DNA of 64,000 bases, taken from NCBI GenBank assembly GCA_951394045.1, contig OX595987.1, forward strand, positions 124,001-188,000, in the 5' to 3' direction. This document shows, piece after piece, positions 30,057 to 41,034 of the stretch (the stretch's first letter is position 1; the number at the start of each line of letters is the position of its first letter). A model generated the notes under the pieces. That model was not told the DNA's origin, ran no database searches, and worked only from the letters and a program-made list of their open reading frames with translations. Origin of the DNA: Nitzschia sp. DOCU1 (Eukaryota; Bacillariophyta; Bacillariophyceae; Bacillariales; Bacillariaceae). The position numbers were made by a program, and so were the translations under genes.

Positions 30057-31565
30057 ATGAAGTTCGCAATCGCAGCAGGGATCCTTGCCCAGACTCTCCC
30101 CGCCTTGTCGGAGAATGAGGCTGTAGATCGTACTATCAAACTCGGACAAGATTTGGCAAGCACCGTGACTCGTCAGGTTAAAGATAACCGAGCGGCAAAT
30201 CGTGGTGTCCAGGATGCGCCATATCTTCAAGGAACCAACGATGGGAAGGCCGGACTGTTAATGAACCAGGCTGGCACTTACGAGGATTCTGCCAAGAAGA
30301 AACCCTGCAATCCCTTCTCCAACGACCCTGATGTTGGAATCTTGTCCTGTGGAATGGACATGTACTGCAGGCAGGACGAGTCTATGTTCCTTGGTGGCGA
30401 ATGTGCCCCCAAAGGTCCCGAGAACACTTCCTTTTTTCCTGGAAAGAAGACTCACCAGGCCGCTTCTCGTCGGCTTCTTGGCCGCAACAAGATCAAGGGC
30501 AAGCGCAAACCTTCCGCAAGCCATGTTGTGGAATGTGACCCATTAGCATCTAGTAGTATCGATGCTGATGTCGGTATCCTACGGGTGACGCTCCAGTGTG
30601 AAGTTGGAGAAGAATGTCTCCCTAGTGATGCGTCAAGCATGGGAGGCGTTTGCGTTCCCGAATCATATTCGTCCCGAATGCTCGCTGAAGATGAAGAGAA
30701 CATCTGCTTTTTTTATGTTCCTGGTCAGTGCGATCCATCGTATCCGTTTGTGGCAGAAGGCTATGGCGAGATCGATTGTGCTGGTTTTGATAATACTACT
30801 GGTAACGGTATCATCAACACGACCGTTTCACCATACTGCCTTGGCCTCTATCGCTTCCCTGGTTGCGGTGACAGATGCTTGACGGTGTCTGCTGAAATCA
30901 CCTACTCAAATTTCACTATTCTGAACACGTATTTTTGTAATGACTTTACAACACCCTACGCCCGCAAGCGCTGTTATGATGTGAACTACGAGACAGGCTC
31001 TTGCAGCTACCTCATAAATGGCGTGGCCTGCGGCAGTTGTGAGATTATGCCCGGTGATAACTACGGCTATTTCACTTGTCCCATCCTCAAGTTTGACTGT
31101 GGTAATATCGAAGGAGGAGGTGCAGGCGTGAATTACCCTATCAAGAACGGCTTTCTGTATGACCCCATCATCGAATCGTGCCACAATCCAGGTCCTCATC
31201 CCAACTGTACCATGTGTCCTGAGGAGGGAACTATCTTCGACTACAACTCCTATAACGTTACACTGGAAATACCCGGAATACCCACACCGCTCGGCTCATT
31301 TATTTGCGGAGGTATTTATTTCGCATCATACCTCAACCCCTACACAGAGGGGGTGATGGAAGACTACTGCACCGCGATATCTGCTGTCACTGTGGATAAT
31401 TGCTGCATTCCTAGCACTGAGGACCCTACTAGTACCGAGGAACCGGATGGGACTGCCCCGCCTGGGGCTGAAACATCTGCTCCTTCCTCGGCCATTTCTT
31501 CTATGGCCGCCGGGACGTTTGTAGCAGCAACTTCGTCTGCTCTCGCTGCTTTCGCCATTCTCTAA
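30057..31565 (+). CDS. Secreted Cys-rich surface protein, possibly GPI-anchored
   Basis: 502 residues, single exon. The N-terminus (MKFAIAAGILAQTLPALS) is a signal peptide. Two related Cys modules follow (CNPF...DVGILSCG...C and CDPL...DVGILRVTLQC...C), each with a DADVGIL-like core, separated by a basic stretch containing RRLLGRNK, which could be a processing site. The middle part is Cys-rich with many N-glycosylation sites. A Ser/Thr/Pro-rich linker and a C-terminal hydrophobic tail (AAGTFVAATSSALAAFAIL) with no following basic residues suggest a GPI signal. The family is unknown to me beyond resemblance to diatom 'expressed' surface proteins; a cell-wall or surface role is inferred. Confidence 0.8.
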   Translation: MKFAIAAGILAQTLPALSENEAVDRTIKLGQDLASTVTRQVKDNRAANRGVQDAPYLQGTNDGKAGLLMNQAGTYEDSAKKKPCNPFSNDPDVGILSCGMDMYCRQDESMFLGGECAPKGPENTSFFPGKKTHQAASRRLLGRNKIKGKRKPSASHVVECDPLASSSIDADVGILRVTLQCEVGEECLPSDASSMGGVCVPESYSSRMLAEDEENICFFYVPGQCDPSYPFVAEGYGEIDCAGFDNTTGNGIINTTVSPYCLGLYRFPGCGDRCLTVSAEITYSNFTILNTYFCNDFTTPYARKRCYDVNYETGSCSYLINGVACGSCEIMPGDNYGYFTCPILKFDCGNIEGGGAGVNYPIKNGFLYDPIIESCHNPGPHPNCTMCPEEGTIFDYNSYNVTLEIPGIPTPLGSFICGGIYFASYLNPYTEGVMEDYCTAISAVTVDNCCIPSTEDPTSTEEPDGTAPPGAETSAPSSAISSMAAGTFVAATSSALAAFAIL

Positions 31566-32013
31566 GCATAGTAGTTTTTCATGTTGATCAGTTGATGTAG
31601 AGGCTTTTCGTGTATTAACTACGCTATTCCCATCAGCTTTGGCGCCATGAAGCTGGTAGTCACCTCCCGATCATTTTAGTCGGCATCTTTGACCTTCTTG
31701 TGAGGATGAGCCAGTTCTTCGCATAATCTCCTTGGTTCCGTCTTCGTTCTCTTTCTTTCTCTCATATCTCTGCGACGAAATCCTTCTTTCGCGACCAAGC
31801 ATAACTCTGGTTATGGATCGGGTCGTTATGCGATTGTCGTGTGCATAGATGGTCCGAATCCTCCGTTTCGCCGTAGATGCTATGTGTACCCCATCGGACT
31901 GGTTGCCGGTTCTCGCTATTCCATGGTTACACATACCGTAATATTAACGTTGTGGATTATTCAATACGTGCACTCAACCTATAATCTGTAAAAACACTAC
32001 CTATTTGTAGAAT
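31566..32013. other. Intergenic between convergent genes
   Basis: 3' ends of both flanking genes point here. No gene or repeat is recognised. Confidence 0.5.
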
Positions 32014-35000
32014 CTACTCGGCTGACTTGACGCCTTTCTTGCCAAAGATAAAGCGTTTGATTCCTTTGAACTGCTCCTTGCTCTCGCGTCTTTGACGGCG
32101 CAGAGCAGCCTTCTCTTCCGGTGTGAAAGTAGGAGTGCTCTCCTCGAAACTCTTCTTGCTTTTCTTCTTTTCCAATTTTCCAGGAGTGTCTAGGTTTGTC
32201 GCAGCCTCCGGAGGGGCTGAAGCGTCCTTGTCATCAGAGGCAGGTGTGTCTTCGTGTGCGTCCTCACCGGCCTGCTCCTCTTCGTCAGTATCCGGCTCCG
32301 GCAAAATCACCAAGGCGCCACTTTCGTCGTCAGTGTCGAGAAACATACCATCCTCACCATCGCTTTCTAGGACGGAATGACTTCTGTCAGTGGCAGGAGA
32401 GGTGATGCCAGTTTCGCCGTGGAGTCTTTCCGCAGAAATTTCGTCAGGTTTGGCAATGGCTTTCTCTTCTTGGGCTTTTGTAAGTCCGCATGAAACGGAA
32501 GGCCCCACGTCAACCTTTTGCTGGACACTCGGTGCTTCATTGTTTGAGAACGTCGTGGCTAGTCCCTTTGACCGCAGCTCAGTCAGCTCTTCCTCCGCTT
32601 TGGATCGTTGCTCTGCCACGGCAGCGGGCGTATCAGCGGAAGGATTCAAAGCAGGGTCCACCATTTTGAATGTAGCCAAACCGCGGATGCGAAGTGCCTC
32701 AAGCTCTTCATCTTCCTTTTTCTTGCTTGCTGCATCGTAGTTACTTTCCAAGCCCTTCGTGGATATTGCTTTAGTCAAACCAAGCGCCCGTAGTGCTCCC
32801 AACTCATTTTGCGCCGACGATCGCCTTGAGTTGATCACTGACGAACTGGCATTTGTGTGCTCGCCTGCCTGCACAAACTTGGGCACAAGACTGGAAGATC
32901 GAGAATTCGGACTACCATCAGCCAGAGAGGCCTTATCGTTGACATCACCCGAAATCTTTGGGCTGATGCTCACTTTTCTCAAAGGCGCTGGAGAAGTCGG
33001 TTGATCAGCATTATCCCCAGTAATCGCATCATTCTTATTGAACGTCGAATCGCTGGCAGCTGCTTCCGTGTCAATGACCACGTTCGTTGGAGCTTTCTCC
33101 ACCGGTCCAACGTGCCTCAATCCCACTTTGAACGATGGTTCCTGCGAAGAAGTGAGATTCGGCTTTGCCGCTGCGGCTTCGGCCTTTGCCAGATCGAACG
33201 TCTTCTTGTACACCGGATGCTCCATCGGAGCCGTATTACTGGGCCTGACAATTGACGATGTCTTCTTCAAGTCCACCTTGAATAGTGGCTCGTCCTTCTG
33301 AAGAGGGTCGCTGAAGACTGGCTTCTCTGTTGTTTCCACCTTCTTCGTAAGTACATTATTTTTTTCATTTTCTGCTGGCTCAGCAGCGGGATGTGTGGGA
33401 TCGTCAACCTTCTTCTTCAATGTCAAATTGAAGGCGGGTTCCATCTTTTCACTGAGGGCGTTCGCTGCAGGTTTATCCTCCGGTTCAACGTGCTTTAACC
33501 CCACTTTGAACGATGGTTCTTGTGACGTATTGAGGTTTGGCTTGACAGCTGCGGCTTCTGCCTTTGCCAAATCGAACGCCTTCTTGTACACCGGCTGCTC
33601 CACTTGAGCTGTAATACTGGGCCGGACAATTGATGGTGCCTTTTTCAAGTCTAGGTTGAATACTGGTTCTTCGGCGTGAGCAATCGGTTTCTCGGCTGTT
33701 TCTACCTTTTTCAGAGGTACATTAAAAAGTCCAGCCTCGGCTGGTCTTTCCGACGTATCACCCGCAGGAGGAGCGTGATCGTCAACCTTCTTCAATGTCG
33801 AATCGACGAAAGACTCTTTCTTGTGAGTGACCTCGTTCGTTACAGGCATCTCGACTGGAGCGACATGCTTCAGCCCCACTTTGAACGATGGTTCCTGCGA
33901 AGTAGTGAGGTTTGACTTGGCCGCTGCGGCTTCGGCCTTTGCCAGATCAAATTCCTTTTTGTATACCGGCTGCTCCACTTGAGCTGTAATACTGGGCCGG
34001 ACAACTGACGATGTCTTCTTCAAATCTACCTTGAACAAAGGCTCCTTGTTGTGGTCAGAGTCTTCGGTGACGGGTTTCTCTGCCGTTTCTACCTTTTTCA
34101 GAGGTAGCTTGAAAGGTCCCGTCTCGGATGACTCTCCCGACATGTTAGCCGCGGGAGGAGCGTGATCATCAACCTTCTTGTTCAACGTCAAATTGAAGGC
34201 GGGTTCCATCTTTTCACTGAACTCGTTCGCTGCAGGTTTCTCGACTGGTCCAACATGCGTCAGCCCAACTTTGAACGATGGTTCCTGTGACGTGTTGAGA
34301 TTTGGCCGGGTTGCTGCGGCTTCCGCCTTTGCCAGATCAAATTCTTTTTTGTATACCGGCTTCTCCTCTCGAACCGTAATACTAGGCCTAACAATAGAAG
34401 ATGTCTTCTTCAAATCTACTTTGAATAAAGGCTCCTCGTTGTTGGCAGACCTAGTACTGTGGTTTGGCTTGGCCGACGCGGCTTCTGCCTTTGCCAGATC
34501 AAACTCCTTTTTGTACACAGGCTGTTCCACTTGAGCCGTAATACTGGGCCGGACAATTGACGATGTCTTCTTCAAATCGACCTTGAATAGGGGTTTCTCG
34601 TTGTGGGCAGAAGTACTGAGGCTTGGCCTGGTCGCTGTGGCTTCTGCCTTTGCCAGATCAAACTCCTTCTTGTACACCGGCTGCTCCACGGGAGCCGAAA
34701 TACTGGGACGAACAATAGATGATGTCTTCTTCAAGTCCGTTGCAGGTGTTGCAATTTTGCTTTCGCTTGAAGCTTCCTTAGGCGGTGCAGATTTTTTGAG
34801 GTCGACCTTGAAAGAGTTGCTCGGCTCGGGGTGCGACGACCTTTTCGCTGGTTCCATCGCAACTGGAGGGGCAACTTTGGGTTCCAAGCTCACGCGTTTC
34901 AGGGGCACCTTAAACGCCGGTACCTCCTTGTTTGTTGAAAAGTCTTTCTTTACACCAAGAACGGCATCGTTGCTCTCGTTCCATGCATGTTTGAGCTCAA

Positions 35001-35214
35001 TTTTAGCAAAAACTGGCTCCAGTTTTTCCTCCATGTTTGCTGGGACGTTTGCTGCTACATTTTTAAGTCCAAATGGACTTGTAACAGGGGCATCAGCGTC
35101 CGGCTTCTTCGCGGGGTCCAGTCCAGCGCCGCCCCCTAGATTGTTCTGCTGCTTCTCCCCGGCCGCCTTTTCCGGCCAGGGGTGCTGGAGTTTCCCAGCG
35201 ACGGAAACGACCAT
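32014..35214 (-). CDS. Repetitive LKK-motif protein, unknown function
   Basis: 1066 residues, single exon, almost wholly predicted disordered by composition. The central 700 residues are a degenerate tandem array built from two modules: an FKVDLKKTSS.VRPS unit followed by VYKKEFDLAKAEA (about six copies), and FKVGLKHV / FNLTLKKKVDD / FKLPLKKVETAEKP units. The common core is F-[KN]-[VL]-x-[LV]-[KR]-[KRH]. The LKK[TV] core recalls WH2/beta-thymosin actin-binding motifs, but the helical part before LKK is not clearly present, so this is speculative. The C-terminal 250 residues hold three ELxxLRxxGLA helices, an acidic tract and a strongly basic end (RRQRRESKEQFKGIKRFIFGKKG). No signal peptide is seen; a cytosolic scaffold is likely. 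Confidence 0.8.
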   Translation of the reverse strand: MVVSVAGKLQHPWPEKAAGEKQQNNLGGGAGLDPAKKPDADAPVTSPFGLKNVAANVPANMEEKLEPVFAKIELKHAWNESNDAVLGVKKDFSTNKEVPAFKVPLKRVSLEPKVAPPVAMEPAKRSSHPEPSNSFKVDLKKSAPPKEASSESKIATPATDLKKTSSIVRPSISAPVEQPVYKKEFDLAKAEATATRPSLSTSAHNEKPLFKVDLKKTSSIVRPSITAQVEQPVYKKEFDLAKAEAASAKPNHSTRSANNEEPLFKVDLKKTSSIVRPSITVREEKPVYKKEFDLAKAEAAATRPNLNTSQEPSFKVGLTHVGPVEKPAANEFSEKMEPAFNLTLNKKVDDHAPPAANMSGESSETGPFKLPLKKVETAEKPVTEDSDHNKEPLFKVDLKKTSSVVRPSITAQVEQPVYKKEFDLAKAEAAAAKSNLTTSQEPSFKVGLKHVAPVEMPVTNEVTHKKESFVDSTLKKVDDHAPPAGDTSERPAEAGLFNVPLKKVETAEKPIAHAEEPVFNLDLKKAPSIVRPSITAQVEQPVYKKAFDLAKAEAAAVKPNLNTSQEPSFKVGLKHVEPEDKPAANALSEKMEPAFNLTLKKKVDDPTHPAAEPAENEKNNVLTKKVETTEKPVFSDPLQKDEPLFKVDLKKTSSIVRPSNTAPMEHPVYKKTFDLAKAEAAAAKPNLTSSQEPSFKVGLRHVGPVEKAPTNVVIDTEAAASDSTFNKNDAITGDNADQPTSPAPLRKVSISPKISGDVNDKASLADGSPNSRSSSLVPKFVQAGEHTNASSSVINSRRSSAQNELGALRALGLTKAISTKGLESNYDAASKKKEDEELEALRIRGLATFKMVDPALNPSADTPAAVAEQRSKAEEELTELRSKGLATTFSNNEAPSVQQKVDVGPSVSCGLTKAQEEKAIAKPDEISAERLHGETGITSPATDRSHSVLESDGEDGMFLDTDDESGALVILPEPDTDEEEQAGEDAHEDTPASDDKDASAPPEAATNLDTPGKLEKKKSKKSFEESTPTFTPEEKAALRRQRRESKEQFKGIKRFIFGKKGVKSAE

Positions 35215-35957
35215 TATTAAAAACTGCTTCAGGCAAGGATATCGCGGGGTGCAAAAGGATGACTGTCGGTCTCTTGGCTAAAAGTCCTCGGGGAAAGCAG
35301 ATAGAAGGTTGATGCTGTCAATTGTCTTCGGGTCTTCTGTTTTTCAATTCTACTAGTAGTAGGAAAGAGTGAGAGGAACGTCGGCCTCCAATTGCGACGC
35401 GGTGAGGTGCCGATCGCCAAAGAATGAGCCCATGCTTCCGGCTTCTCATTCATGGGGTCATCAATCTGGCAATTGATGACATGATGCCATTTTCTAATTA
35501 ACAAATGTGCTCGGCCAGCTCGTCAGAGATGTCACGCCAACTCCATCACTAGAGCGTCCGGCATGCATCCGTGATACTTTGGCATCTCTACTAGAGCTAC
35601 CAGTAGCTAGTAGAGCTAGTAGAAGGTTCGCCTTCAATAGAGCAACCGGTAGTAGCTCACTTTTGGGAGGGCGCTCTCAGTAAATCCGCATTCTACTATT
35701 AGCTAGTAGTACTACCGGTAGTAGCCGCACCAAGCAAAGCGTTGCACCAAACTTGTCTAGGTCGACGGCGGTCGTTATGGATATCGTCGTAATTCAGATG
35801 GGTTTGGTGGCTTATACTCAACGATAGTTAAAAGGTGGCGATGAAGATAGTAGGGGAAGCCTTGTCAATATCTAGTGCCTTATTGTCCTTGGGTTCTACT
35901 AGTTAGCACACTCAATCAAAGAGACTTCTTTCCGCTTCCTTGTTTTGAATACCACCA
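35215..35957. other. Intergenic, CTA/TAG-rich
   Basis: It contains CTAGTAG/TAGCTAG runs at 35580-35660 and 35695-35725, including CTACCGGTAG at 35712-35721 and a near copy at 35643-35652. No gene is seen. Confidence 0.6.
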
Positions 35958-37940
35958 CTATTTGCTTTTGGCAACAAGATCCTCTTTGCTCATCAACGCG
36001 ACATAGCCGTGGTAGATCAGAAACTTGGCGGCATTTACATCTTCTGGCTTTAGACTGGTTTTCCATTCATCTAGGCGGTCGGCTCGTGGTGTAGAAGTAG
36101 TTGATTCGAATGCCTGGTAGAGTCTTTCAACGAATCCGCTCGACGAGTCACAAAAGACGGTCCGTACAGCACTCTGATGAAGTTCGTTTCCAGCATAATT
36201 CACATTGAGCACAAAGACATTATCATTCGTCGGGCGAGTTTTTTGCCCTGATTGGTAAAAGTCGGAATATTCGTGTCGATAATGCAGTACGGCCCACGGA
36301 TTTCGGCGCAAGAGAATTGTAGCTCCAACCTCTAGTCCTGCATCCCAACCTTCTGGATACTTGTGGAACGCGTTGGTATCAATGACTTCGTCCTCTTCCT
36401 CTACCAAATCCAAGTCTCCAGTCGGACTGTGAGAACCACTATCGTCATCATGGACCTCGTCTTCGTCGTCGTCAACCTCCTCTTCGTTCTCACCGTCTTT
36501 GCAATCTTGGTCAGATTCCATTGCATCCATTCCACCATCACCATCGTTGACCGCAGTAAATGCCGGCGCATGTTGCAAGACTGGCGGAATCATAAAGTGG
36601 GCACTCGACGATAGACGTTGGAGTAAATCTGGAAGGTCCTTGAGCAAGCCGTTCAATGTGTCAATGCCATTGGTAGCCGCATTATTCATAACGGGTTGTT
36701 GCCATTGCGAGTCTTTTGTAATCAAGTAATGAAGAATGGCTTGACTAACGACTGTAGCATAATTTTGTGCCATGAGCGACACATTGATGGAAACGCCGGG
36801 TTCAATCGTTTCTACCTTGTGCCACATGCCCGCAGGAAAGTAAAAGACATCGCCCGGTCGGACAAGAACCGATTGGACTGATCCAACCGCATTGACTCCT
36901 GTTTGAGGATGACCAAATTGAAATTTGCGATCACTCAAATGCGCTGCCTTGAGTTGTGATTCGACCGCTTCGGGCGACGCATAATGTGGAGTACATCCCC
37001 GAATCGGATCTTGAATGGTTCCTTGTTGCATCGTCCATCGTTTGATACCTGACAATTGAATAGTAAAGTTTTCTTGAAAATCAAAATGCCAATTCGTAAT
37101 GTGGCCTGGCGTAGATACAAAGGTTTCGACTTCACCTCGTCCCAACGACACGGTAGATTCTCCCGATGGATCGTATTGTCCACATCCCAAACCAGTAGCG
37201 CGAAGCAAACTTGCTACCAAACATTGTTCGACCTTGGGTGGAGCTCGACAATACGTGGCATGTCCCGCCGTTTTATGCAACGCAATTGCCGTTTCGACAT
37301 TTGAAACTTCAATGCTGTGAATCAAATCCCTTTGTTGTTGCTGTTTGTCGTCGTCCAAAGAAGTCTGGTGTTGTTGCTTTCGCAGCCACAAAAAGATATT
37401 GTCCGAACTCGTCTCTCGTAGAATACTTTCCACATCCAAATCGAACATTTCTTTGCGTAACTTTGCTACTCTTGTCGAGGCGTGCTGATCTTCCGAGCCC
37501 GTTCGGCACGTGACGTGAACCGCTCGTTTTCGGAGGCAAGTTTCTAGAAATGTCCGCGCTAGCATGGGATGCAAGAGCGTATCCAAGTCTGGCGTCAACG
37601 ATATGCTGAGATCAGGCGACGACTTGTCGTCGTCGTCATAGTCAATGTACTGGACCAGCACGGGGCAACAATCCTCTGCCGACGACGACGAGGACGACTT
37701 TGACGGATCCTCGTCATGGCCGCTTCTCTTTCGCTTGGCGTTCCTCTTCTTCGATGCGGGCATAGCGGCTTTCTTGCGACGTTCTACTTTGGATGGATGT
37801 GCAATCGGGTGAGTGGTAGGATGTTTTGTGGATCTTTTCTGTGGCGGAGGCCATCGCATCATTTTTGATGGATGTGGGTGCGGGATATATGGTAGATCAG
37901 TAACGAAGGTCTTATTTAATTCGGGTTTCGTCCAGTACAC
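35958..37940 (-). CDS. JmjC-type Fe(II)/2-oxoglutarate oxygenase
   Basis: Up to 660 residues. The double-stranded beta-helix core has the iron facial triad H285-x-D287 (WHFD) and H374 (AGMWH), with FTIQLSGIKRW and RPGDVFYFPAGMWHKV matching the cupin-type JmjC pattern of the ribosomal-oxygenase/NO66 group. A basic KKRNAKRKRS run near residue 64 is a likely nuclear signal. Residues 480-540 are highly acidic. After that, an extra C-terminal region of about 120 residues has no recognised domain. The start is uncertain: ATG 37763 (residue 60) fits better as the true start because the first 59 codons are His/Pro-rich and UTR-like. The role is protein or histone hydroxylation or demethylation; the substrate is not deducible. 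Confidence 0.85.
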   Translation of the reverse strand: MYWTKPELNKTFVTDLPYIPHPHPSKMMRWPPPQKRSTKHPTTHPIAHPSKVERRKKAAMPASKKRNAKRKRSGHDEDPSKSSSSSSAEDCCPVLVQYIDYDDDDKSSPDLSISLTPDLDTLLHPMLARTFLETCLRKRAVHVTCRTGSEDQHASTRVAKLRKEMFDLDVESILRETSSDNIFLWLRKQQHQTSLDDDKQQQQRDLIHSIEVSNVETAIALHKTAGHATYCRAPPKVEQCLVASLLRATGLGCGQYDPSGESTVSLGRGEVETFVSTPGHITNWHFDFQENFTIQLSGIKRWTMQQGTIQDPIRGCTPHYASPEAVESQLKAAHLSDRKFQFGHPQTGVNAVGSVQSVLVRPGDVFYFPAGMWHKVETIEPGVSINVSLMAQNYATVVSQAILHYLITKDSQWQQPVMNNAATNGIDTLNGLLKDLPDLLQRLSSSAHFMIPPVLQHAPAFTAVNDGDGGMDAMESDQDCKDGENEEEVDDDEDEVHDDDSGSHSPTGDLDLVEEEDEVIDTNAFHKYPEGWDAGLEVGATILLRRNPWAVLHYRHEYSDFYQSGQKTRPTNDNVFVLNVNYAGNELHQSAVRTVFCDSSSGFVERLYQAFESTTSTPRADRLDEWKTSLKPEDVNAAKFLIYHGYVALMSKEDLVAKSK

Positions 37941-39240
37941 CTACCCTGACTCTACGAATCCTACTAAAACACTTCTCATTTGTCTAACTTGAAAAGAATA
38001 ATATCATTAACAGGGCAAGAATTTACATAAGGAAGGCAGTCCTAATCATTCCAGGCCCTTCGATAGTGATACCGGTAAAAAGTGAGGGTTTCTTGTACTT
38101 GGGCCTTTTGGAATTATTGCGCAGTTCCGAATTGTGAAGCACCGACTTATTGAAGCATCTGAAAGTGAAATGCATGCCCGAATGTGCAAATAGCCCTTCA
38201 TTCGAAAGAATAGGTATTGGAATTCTTTAGTGCAGGTAGTTAGCATAAACATCTGGCGAGGCTCTCCTCTCAACAACTTCAACGAATGTATCAATGCGAT
38301 TGGAACTTCTCCAAATTTCTTCGGCATTTCCCTTTCTTCCGACAGAACTTTGGACGAAATTCTGTTAGTTTGGCTGTTTGTTGGACCAAGCAACAAACCG
38401 ATTGGGGTTGGGTTGGGTTGGGTTGGGTGCGTTGGTGGTCCCAACGACGATGACGCACCTACAACCCACACCGGTATCGAGTTCAACCGGAGCCAAAGAA
38501 GCTGCTTGGCGTTGCACGGCATAAAGTCGAGAAAGAAGAAGACCGTAGTAGCTCTTGGGACGTTTCTCCACATAAGGGAGAGCGCAGGGCAGCGCTACAG
38601 TACCAGTACGATGTCGCTTCGGCGGCATAGCAGCATCAAATTCTTCAAATACTATCGGTAGAGCCCATGATGATCGTCATCATATTATTTCATTCTATGA
38701 TACTACCGGTAGCAGCTGGTTTGGGGACTCTTCTTGTTGTGGTCGACAACCGTGGGTTTTGGTACTCCAGCTCTACTACAAGTAGTAGCTAGCCGGATAC
38801 AAAGCAGTAGAGGAGTAGACTACTCTATGAGTCGAAGTACCTAGTATCAATTCCGGCAGGACTCTTCTCTGTCTTTAACAATTATTATGAGCAGTAATAG
38901 CTCAAGCAGCCATCACTCTATCAAGTTAACACCTACTTTTACGGTCGCTCTGATAGTAGTAGTCGAGAGTAGCGTCCGTCCAATCAAGGCTATCGAGCTT
39001 TTGACGACTTGTCCGACTCTTTTTTGGCAAGAACAGTCTCGAAGCACAAAAGCACACACACACAATCGGCACAAATGCATGAACTTTGTCATTCACTGTT
39101 TCTCCTCATCTACGTCGGCGCTTCATCAAACACCCCAAAGTTTCACCAACTTTACCTCTTCCACCAAATGTGCTAACTAGGATTGTTGCAATAACCATTG
39201 CGCAGTTCCAGTGGTCGCTCTAGCTAGCTAAATAGCCAGA
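37941..39240. other. Intergenic, 1.3 kb
   Basis: Short frames on both strands show no motifs. It contains a GGGTT microsatellite (about 38404-38428), CTACCGGTAG at 38703-38712, CTA/TAG-rich DNA to about 38850, and a CA run at 39052-39063. Confidence 0.55.
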
Positions 39241-41034
39241 ATGAGTGCGACGCAAATAGCGCACGATGACGACGCAGCGTCTATTTGCAGTCTTACTTGG
39301 ACTTCGGTGATTTACAATCGGTCTTCCATTCAAGTTACGGACCTGGCGACGATTGACGTCAACATTGTCATTTTGACTCGAGCACCACTGCAGGCCGATC
39401 ATGGCACTAAAGAAAAGAATGGTGTCTTAATGCCTGGCTTACAACTTGTGGGCCTCAACGGAAGATGTGTGGTGGGAAAGACGGCGAATGCGATTGAGGC
39501 CGAATTGGATTACCTGGAACGTCAGAAGAAGTATAACAGAAATCCAATTGTGCTGGGATTGTACGGGTGTGTGGTACGGGGGCAACGCCCCTGGCATGGG
39601 TGTCTGACCAGCTTGGCCTTGACGAGACGACAATTGTCAGGAGTTTCGTTTGAAGTGGAACCTCGCACCCGAGTCGTCACCATTTTTCGCGTGAATCCCA
39701 AAGGCATCTTTGCTGCCGACGATACCAAACGCATACGGAAACCAAGTAAAACAAAAGCAGCAACTCGTCTCAAAGCTGGACTTGTGGTTACCAATGTCAA
39801 TGGACTTGTGGTTTCAGAGGCGGAAGAAGAGGACGCCAGGAAAAGGTCTAGGAGGAACAAGTTGCACAAGAATGCCATCAAGCGCATCCGACTCGACCTG
39901 ACCAATAGGCTCATCTATCATCGAGTCCCCTTTGCCAAGCCACCAGTTTTGGTGGCATTGAATGCAACACCACAATTCCAACAGCAGCTCGTGAATAGTT
40001 TTCAACAACTACGATTCAGTGCAATAGAACGGCCTCTTTCGGCAGCGTCTTCGGTCGGTACAGCACTGTCGGACGGTGGGGTCCACGGTGAAGAAATATC
40101 CCCCAGCCATTACGCCCTTGTCGATCATGCCGCAGTGATTCGGGTCTGCAATGGATCATCATCCTCTTCGAAAGGTGCCGTCGCTCAGAAGGCGCAGTCG
40201 GAACCACCGCCGGAGCCTAGTACGACAACGACCGAGAAATCGGGCATGTCGCCAATGGAAGATGTAGCGTTTCAAGAAAATCACAACACGCATTCTCCTA
40301 CTCGTGGTACTAGTGGTGGGGGGCTCAAAAAGAAGACGTCCATGGTTGTTATGCCTCCTCCACCCCCTCTACATGATGATGCGACTGATGCTAGTATGTC
40401 CCCTCTCCACACGCCAGCAATGTCTGAAAAGTCACCACAACATCATCAAAAACAACAGGAATCGGGTGATAACGTGGAGGATTCCAAACCAGCCGCTACT
40501 TCAAAAGCAGCTGGCGAGGTTTCCAGCGCTCTTGCGTCGTCTTCTTCTCACCACGCCCACATTGTACAAGTACTGAAGAGTGAGCGGCACGGCCATATTT
40601 TGGAAATGGAACTTCTCAAATCGACGGCGACGCCTCGATTGGGTCTGTTTTTACGACAGGATATCACACGCAAGGGCAACTTAGGTCCTGTCATGATTCA
40701 AAGTGTGGTGGCGACGGGGATGTTTGGTGCCACAGCCTTGCAACCTGGACATATCATTTTGACAATCAATGGAAGCCCATGTCCTGTCACGTCGGCAGAG
40801 ACGTTTACGATGCTTTACAAGGCGACTGGCAAATTGCAACTACAAGTTACCTCTCAACTGTCAAAAGCAGACGAAGAAAAATATGACGAGGCATCGTTGC
40901 ATGATTCGGCGTCATCCTTCAACAACCGCATGGGAGCACGAACATTGTCGAGAGCAACTGTCAAGTCGAAACCTCGACGAGAAGATATTAGGCGCACTTG
41001 GCATGGAACCGGCATCGGCAGTACTACAAGGTAG
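39241..41034 (+). CDS. PDZ-like domain protein
   Basis: 597 residues, single exon, no signal peptide. The C-terminal domain (about 460-545) has a PDZ plan: PRLGLFLRQD as the carboxylate-binding loop region, VMIQSV..TGMFGATALQPGH, then the ILTINGSPC turn and a final helix and strand. An N-terminal region (about 65-220) has two similar segments (PGLQLVGLNGRCV; AGLVVTNVNGLVV) that may be degenerate PDZ domains. A Lys/Arg-rich stretch lies near 200 and a long Ser/Thr/His/Pro-rich linker separates the halves. This is probably an intracellular scaffold; partners are unknown. Diatoms have many such poorly characterised PDZ proteins. Confidence 0.75.
   Translation: MSATQIAHDDDAASICSLTWTSVIYNRSSIQVTDLATIDVNIVILTRAPLQADHGTKEKNGVLMPGLQLVGLNGRCVVGKTANAIEAELDYLERQKKYNRNPIVLGLYGCVVRGQRPWHGCLTSLALTRRQLSGVSFEVEPRTRVVTIFRVNPKGIFAADDTKRIRKPSKTKAATRLKAGLVVTNVNGLVVSEAEEEDARKRSRRNKLHKNAIKRIRLDLTNRLIYHRVPFAKPPVLVALNATPQFQQQLVNSFQQLRFSAIERPLSAASSVGTALSDGGVHGEEISPSHYALVDHAAVIRVCNGSSSSSKGAVAQKAQSEPPPEPSTTTTEKSGMSPMEDVAFQENHNTHSPTRGTSGGGLKKKTSMVVMPPPPPLHDDATDASMSPLHTPAMSEKSPQHHQKQQESGDNVEDSKPAATSKAAGEVSSALASSSSHHAHIVQVLKSERHGHILEMELLKSTATPRLGLFLRQDITRKGNLGPVMIQSVVATGMFGATALQPGHIILTINGSPCPVTSAETFTMLYKATGKLQLQVTSQLSKADEEKYDEASLHDSASSFNNRMGARTLSRATVKSKPRREDIRRTWHGTGIGSTTR

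Noticed and set aside
38404..38428. GGGTT run considered as telomeric repeat
   Set aside because: Only about five short units in the middle of gene-bearing DNA, and the unit is not TTAGGG; a simple microsatellite.
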